A stretch of DNA of 47,194 nt, from positions 1 through 47,194 of the forward strand of contig NZ_QJUG01000044.1 of NCBI RefSeq assembly GCF_003426775.1, in the 5' to 3' direction. The stretch comes from Allorhizocola rhizosphaerae (GTDB lineage Bacteria; Actinomycetota; Actinomycetes; Mycobacteriales; Micromonosporaceae). Made by a program: the position numbers and the translations under genes. Positions 42,850-47,194 of the stretch are shown piece by piece. A model generated the notes under the pieces. That model was given only the letters and a program-made list of their open reading frames with translations, did not search any database and was not told where the DNA came from. The stretch's first letter is position 1. Every line of letters begins with the position of its first letter.

Positions 42850-43330
42850 AGGCCACCCCATCTGGATGTCGTTATAGAAGACCGTGTAGTTTTCCGTCTC
42901 CGCCGCGGATGACCGTCTCCATCGCCCGTGGCGCCCAAGTGGCGTGCGAGTGCCGGTTGGCGGCCAGACTGTCCCCTCCGGGCTTCCACGGCTGTGCCCG
43001 GCGCGGACCTCGGCCGCCATGCGCTCGAAGTCGGCCTGCGTGTGCAGCAGCCCGGGATGCTTGAACACCGGCGGAGCGCCGGCGGTGGCCGACGGGCTCG
43101 GACTGGCGGCAGGGCCGGCGCGCTCGGTGATTGCGAAACGCTTCCGGCGACGGACCGGATGGCGAAGCCGCGCCGGTGCCCGAGGTAACGCTTGCCCGCC
43201 AAGGGTGGCAAGCCGTCACCGCGCCGACCGCCGCCAACCCCGCGACATCCGCGCCTGTCTCTAGAACGCGCACCAGACGCCTGCGGCTGACTGCCGGTGC
43301 GCCATGCTCGTGCGACAAGATCAATCCCGG
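42850..43330 (-). pseudogene. Frameshifted N-terminal part of an alginate-lyase-like protein
   Basis: A twin-arginine-type start (VSRRRLVRVLETGADVAGLA) is followed, in shifting frames, by VFKHPGLLHTQADFERMAAE, AQPWKPGGDSLAANRHSHAT, WAPRAMETVIRGGDG and ENYTVFYNDIQMGW. These match, in order, the N-terminal third of secreted alginate lyase-like polysaccharide lyases. At least three frameshifts; the rest of the gene is absent beyond 42850. The only content of the 580-base gap before dnaE2. Confidence 0.72.
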
Positions 43331-43427
43331 GGCGCCGATCGACCGGCCGCGATCGTGACCGCGGGCTACGCGGGCACGTCAGCGGGGGCACCGCGATGTA
43401 TCCGCCCTCGGCGCCACCGCACCCCGG

Positions 43428-46400
43428 CTATCTGAAGTCGCGCGATTTCGGGTTGGTGGAGATGGGCAGCCGGGTGAGCTTTTCCGCCACGAGGTTGATG
43501 ACGCCGGACTGGCTTTCGAGCGTCCCGCGCACGATCAGCGCCGGGCTGGTGATGGCGAGCCGCCGGTAACGTTGCCACAACCCGGGCGAGCAAACCACAT
43601 TGAGCATGCCGGTCTCGTCCTCAAGGTTGATGAACGTGATGCCCGACGCGGTGGCCGGGCGTTGCCGATGCGTGACCAGCCCGCCGACGGCGACCCGGGA
43701 GCGGTGCTCGATGCGCGGCAGGCGGGAGATGGGCACGGCTCGCTGCTCATCCAGGAAGGGGCGCACGAGCTTGATGGGATGACTGTCCGGCGACAGCCCG
43801 GTGGACCACACGTCGGACACCAACAGGTCGACGTCTTCCATGCCGGGCAACGCGGGAGCGTCGAGCCCCACGGTGGTCCCCGGCAGGTGACCGGAGCGTT
43901 CCTGCGCCGCGGCACCGGCTATCCACAGCGCCTCGCGCCGGTCAAGCCCGAAGCACGCGAAGGCGTTGGCGGTGGCGAGGGCCTCAAGCTGCGCGGCCGG
44001 AAGCCGGGTGCGCACGACGACGTCGGGAATGTCAACGTATCCAGCCTCGGGGCGCCGCTCGACGATGAGTTTGGCCGTGCTCTCCGAGATCGTGCGCACG
44101 GTGTCCAGCCCGAGGCGCACCGACGGGCCGCCGAGGCCCCACTGGGAGGGCGGTGTGCCGGGCCCGTCGGCGCGCACGGCCCAGTTGCCGCCCTCCAGCG
44201 TTGCCTTGACCTCACTGCGGTTGATGTCGGGCCGGAGCACCTCCACGCCGTGCCGCCGCGCATCGTCCACAAGCGACTGTGGCGAGTAGAACCCCATCGG
44301 CTGCGCCTTGAGCAACGACGCGCAGAACGCGGCCGGGTGATAGCGCTTGAGCCAGGCGCTCACATACACCAGATGGGCGAAGCTGATCGCGTGGCTCTCC
44401 GGGAAACCGTAGTGGGAAAAGGCCGCGAGCTTGTTGTAGATGTCGTCGGCGAGCTCGCCGGTGATGCCGTTTTTGGCCATGCCCGCGAAGAGCTTGTCCT
44501 TGAGCTCGGCCATGCGCTCCAGCGATCGCTTGGAGCCCATGGCCCGGCGCAGCTTGTCGGCGTCTTCGGGGGTGAAGTCGGCCACGTCCATGGCCAACTG
44601 CATCATCTGCTCCTGGAACAGCGGCACGCCCTTGGTCCGGCCCAGGGCGTTCATCATCAGCGGGTGCGGGATCTCCCACTCCTCCCCGTTTTTGCGCCGG
44701 ATGAACGGGTGCACCGACCCGCCCTGGATCGGACCGGGCCGGATCAGCGCGACCTCCACCACGATGTCGTAGAACTCGCGCGGTTGCAGCCTTGGCAGCG
44801 TTGACATCTGCGCGCGGCTCTCGACCTGGAACACGCCGACCGTGTCGGCCCGGCACAGCATCTCGTAGATTTCCGGGTCGTGTGGCTGATTTTGGCTCAG
44901 ATCCGCTCTCATGCCCAGGAATTCGTAAGCGTATTGGATGGCCGACAGCATGCCGAGCCCGAGCAGGTCGAACTTCACGAGCTTGATGGCCGCGCAGTCG
45001 TCCTTGTCCCACTGCAGGACCGTGCGCCCCTCCATGCGCGCCCACTCCACCGGGCACACCTCGATGATGGGCCGGTCACAGATGACCATGCCGCCGGAGT
45101 GGATGCCCAGATGCCTCGGCGCGGTGAGCAGCTCGTTGGCGAAGTGCAGGACGTTTCCCGGTACCCCATCGATATCTTCTTTGGAAATGGCTCTCCAGCG
45201 ATCGATCTGCTTGCTCCACGCGTCTTGTTGACCCGGCGAGTGCCCAAACGCGCGCGCGACATCGCGGACGGCCGATCGGGGACGATATGAGATGACATTG
45301 GCCACCAAGGCGGTGCGCTCCCGGCCGTGGGTCTCATAGACGTATTGGATGACCTCCTCGCGCCGGTCGGACTCGATGTCGACGTCGATGTCGGGCGGCC
45401 CGTCCCGCTCGGGCGCGAGAAACCGCTCGAACAAAAGCTTGTATGCGATTGGGTCCACATTGGTCACTCCGATCGCGTAGCACACGGCGCTGTTGGCCGC
45501 CGAACCGCGCCCCTGGCACAGGATCCCGTTGTCACGACAAAAGCGCACGATGTCCCACACCACCAGGAAGTAGCCCGGGAAGTTGAGCTCATCGATCATC
45601 TTCAGCTCGCGCTCGATCTGCGCGTAGGCCTCCGAGTGCACCAGCCCGTAACGCTCGGCGGCCCCTCGGTAAACCAGATCTCGCAGCAGGTCCATTTCGG
45701 ACTGTCCCGGTTTGAGATCCTTGAACGGTGGCAGCTCCGGCGCGATCAGATGCAGGTCGAACGCCAGCCGCTCGGCCAGCCGGGCCGCGTTGACCACGGG
45801 CTCCGCGCTGAACAACCGTGCGGCCATCTCGTCACCCGAGCGCAGATGGGCCGTTGCCGCCGCCGGCAGATAGGGATCTATCTGATCCAGACTGCTCCGC
45901 GCCCGGACCGCCGCCATCACGGTGGCCAGCCGGCGGCGGGAGGGGGCGTGGTAGTGCACGTTGTTGGTGGCGACCAGTTCGAGCCCTTTTGCCCGGGCCA
46001 GCTTGACGAGCGCGTCGTTGCGATCGCCGTCGAGCGGGTCGCCGTGATCCGTGAGCTCGACGAAAACGTTGTCGCGACCGAACATCTCGGTCAGCTCGTC
46101 GAGCCTGCGCGCCGCATCTTCGTTGCGCGCCAAGGCCTGCGGCACGGCGCCCTTGCGGCAGCCGGTGAGCGCGACCACGTGCCCGTGCAGCCCGGCGATC
46201 GCGTCGAGGTCATAGCGCGGCCGCCCCTTCTGCCCGCCCGCGAGATGGGCCCGCGCGATCACCGACGAGAGCCGGGCATAGCCCGTCTGCCCCTTGGCCA
46301 GCAGGAGCAGGTGCTCGCCGGCGGGATCGGGCGGCCCGGCCCGCTCGACCCCGGACAACCCGAGCTCGGCGCCGAACACCGTCTGCAGCGGCAGCTCGCG

Positions 46401-46709
46401 CGCCGCCTCGGCGAACCGCACGACCCCGTAGAGGCCATCGTGATCGGTGATGGCCAGCGCCTTCAGCCCGAGCCGGACCGCCTCATGCGCGAGCTCCTCG
46501 GGATGCGAGGCGCCGTCGAGGAAGCTGAAGTTGGTGTGGCAGTGCAGCTCGGCATAGGGCACGTCGCTGTGGCCGGGCGCCGGCGGCACGCGCTCGGGCC
46601 CGGCCCACCCCGCGCGGTCGTCGTCGGCAAGCGGGTCGATGATCGTGCCGCCGACCATGCGCTGCTCCAGCTGAGCCCACGTCAGGTCGGACCTGCTACC
46701 CCATCCCAC
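43428..46709 (-). CDS. dnaE2: Error-prone DNA polymerase DnaE2
   Basis: C-family translesion polymerase of the SOS response. The PHP domain starts ELHCHTNFSFLDGASHPEEL with LAITDHDGLYGVV. The polymerase palm has GRGSAANSAVCYAIGVT and PDIDVDIESDRREEVIQYVY. Fingers and helix-hairpin-helix follow, and the C-terminal OB fold is ITFINLEDETGMLNVVCSPG. 1093 residues from GTG 46709 (VGWGSRSDLTWAQLEQRM), the start shared with other DnaE2 proteins; the open frame upstream passes through the promoter. A LexA-type box sits two bases before the start. It is transcribed opposite to imuA and imuB. Confidence 0.95.
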   Translation of the reverse strand: MGWGSRSDLTWAQLEQRMVGGTIIDPLADDDRAGWAGPERVPPAPGHSDVPYAELHCHTNFSFLDGASHPEELAHEAVRLGLKALAITDHDGLYGVVRFAEAARELPLQTVFGAELGLSGVERAGPPDPAGEHLLLLAKGQTGYARLSSVIARAHLAGGQKGRPRYDLDAIAGLHGHVVALTGCRKGAVPQALARNEDAARRLDELTEMFGRDNVFVELTDHGDPLDGDRNDALVKLARAKGLELVATNNVHYHAPSRRRLATVMAAVRARSSLDQIDPYLPAAATAHLRSGDEMAARLFSAEPVVNAARLAERLAFDLHLIAPELPPFKDLKPGQSEMDLLRDLVYRGAAERYGLVHSEAYAQIERELKMIDELNFPGYFLVVWDIVRFCRDNGILCQGRGSAANSAVCYAIGVTNVDPIAYKLLFERFLAPERDGPPDIDVDIESDRREEVIQYVYETHGRERTALVANVISYRPRSAVRDVARAFGHSPGQQDAWSKQIDRWRAISKEDIDGVPGNVLHFANELLTAPRHLGIHSGGMVICDRPIIEVCPVEWARMEGRTVLQWDKDDCAAIKLVKFDLLGLGMLSAIQYAYEFLGMRADLSQNQPHDPEIYEMLCRADTVGVFQVESRAQMSTLPRLQPREFYDIVVEVALIRPGPIQGGSVHPFIRRKNGEEWEIPHPLMMNALGRTKGVPLFQEQMMQLAMDVADFTPEDADKLRRAMGSKRSLERMAELKDKLFAGMAKNGITGELADDIYNKLAAFSHYGFPESHAISFAHLVYVSAWLKRYHPAAFCASLLKAQPMGFYSPQSLVDDARRHGVEVLRPDINRSEVKATLEGGNWAVRADGPGTPPSQWGLGGPSVRLGLDTVRTISESTAKLIVERRPEAGYVDIPDVVVRTRLPAAQLEALATANAFACFGLDRREALWIAGAAAQERSGHLPGTTVGLDAPALPGMEDVDLLVSDVWSTGLSPDSHPIKLVRPFLDEQRAVPISRLPRIEHRSRVAVGGLVTHRQRPATASGITFINLEDETGMLNVVCSPGLWQRYRRLAITSPALIVRGTLESQSGVINLVAEKLTRLPISTNPKSRDFR

Positions 46710-46711
46710 TC

Positions 46712-46723
46712 GAACGAGTGTAC
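46712..46723 (-). promoter_or_regulatory. LexA (SOS) box and overlapping -10 of dnaE2
   Basis: On the minus strand GTAC-ACTC-GTTC has one mismatch to the LexA core, flanked by TA and GA. TACACT (complement of 46717-46722) is a TANNNT -10 lying seven bases before GTG 46709, the same spacing as at imuA, which implies a leaderless transcript blocked by LexA. Confidence 0.75.
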
Positions 46724-46849
46724 TAAAAACCGGGAGTGCCGTGACCGTGAGCCCCGACACCCCAGGGCTCTCTTGCGAGCGTACGCGAGGTTGGGCCCAC
46801 CCGACATCGCGATGCGATGGCGCGACATGGCCCGCAATCACGAGACGGG

Positions 46850-46992
46850 CCGCCGGGCGGCGGGCCGAGGCGCTTTCCCCGTACCGGGATCTCGCCCGAC
46901 GGCTGGCCGACGGGTTGGGGATCGACCCGTGTCCCGAGGTCCGCGAGCTTTACACCGCGGTCCTGCGGGCGACGAGCGCGAGCCCGTGGTGA
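46850..46992 (+). pseudogene. BTAD-domain fragment of an AfsR/SARP-type regulator
   Basis: RRAAGRRAEALSPYRDLARR followed by LADGLGIDPCPEVRELYTAV is the last helical pair of the bacterial transcriptional activation domain. The frame has no HTH before it (the upstream bases are the dnaE2 promoter) and stops at once after it. It is a remnant. Confidence 0.75.
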
Positions 46993-46998
46993 GGTGAG

Positions 46999-47194
46999 CT
47001 ATCGGCGTTTTCCGCGCAGGACAACGGCCATGGGGTGGGTGAGCTGGTCGAGATCGGCGCGTGGGTCGGACTCGTAGACGACCGCGTCGGCGGGTGCGCC
47101 GTCGACCAGGCCGGCGAGGCCGAGGTAGGCGCGGGCGGCCCACGAGGCCGCGCCGAGCGCGTGGTGTGCCGGCACGCCGGCCGCGACCAGGGCC
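46999..47194 (-). CDS. Amidohydrolase family protein, C-terminal part (5' end outside window)
   Basis: An open frame without a start runs from the window edge to TAG at 46999: VPAHHALGAASWAARAYLGL, then VDGAPADAVVYESDPRADLD, ending HPMAVVLRGKRR. This is the C-terminal sequence of amidohydrolase/imidazolonepropionase-like enzymes, where the final strand of the small beta domain is typically PADLVVYDADP. The metal site lies outside the window. Confidence 0.85.
   Translation of the reverse strand, partial: ALVAAGVPAHHALGAASWAARAYLGLAGLVDGAPADAVVYESDPRADLDQLTHPMAVVLRGKRR

Overview
The window is high-GC, uses GTG and TTG starts freely, and is densely packed with short gene overlaps. Gene content points to a filamentous-type actinomycete (Actinomycetota): the conserved block pyrG / NUDIX / ald / parA / scpA / scpB / rluB / cmk / der, WXG100-like proteins, a Ski2-like helicase, a P450, a type III polyketide synthase operon and DnaE2/ImuB. 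I cannot place it below class; Streptosporangiales or Pseudonocardiales seem plausible.

Positions 1-10100 are core genome: the C-terminal part of a phosphatase-like membrane protein, CTP synthase, an ADP-ribose-type NUDIX hydrolase flanked by a 34-bp inverted repeat, a secreted BAAT-like hydrolase, alanine dehydrogenase, and the chromosome-segregation set ParA, ScpA, ScpB followed by a 23S rRNA pseudouridine synthase. Positions 10060-19100 are an insertion relative to that conserved order: a GNAT protein, two WXG100-like proteins, a DExH helicase, a P450, a GNAT plus N-acylamino-acid racemase pair, a TetR/SnoaL divergon and a truncated nucleotidyltransferase. cmk and der follow (19357-21422).

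Positions 21547-27418 are minus-strand operons: a three-gene phenolic-lipid cluster (type III PKS, isoprenylcysteine-methyltransferase-like enzyme, FAD monooxygenase), a pyrE / metallo-beta-lactamase / Rieske / YgjV-like run, and an ArsR-type regulator.

Positions 28270-46730 hold the parts of a split SOS mutagenesis system: imuA (with xthA), imuB and dnaE2. They are separated by about 18 kb, but each has a LexA-type box overlapping a TANNNT -10 element 6-7 bases before a GTG start. The DNA between them is accessory and heavily decayed: a two-LamG sialidase behind a perfect palindrome, then fragments of an HTH regulator, a NUDIX enzyme with a stop codon inside its Nudix box, a TctA permease, a pectate lyase, a DUF6807 protein, a LuxR regulator, a small-molecule kinase, a deletion derivative of an IS21-family element and an alginate-lyase-like gene. 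Intact genes in this part include LysE, a possible ribbon-helix-helix-like protein, YrdB, an S1-domain protein behind a ribosome-site-masking hairpin, an alpha/beta hydrolase with an 80-residue low-complexity insert, and a methyltransferase. The window ends in a BTAD fragment and the C-terminus of an amidohydrolase.
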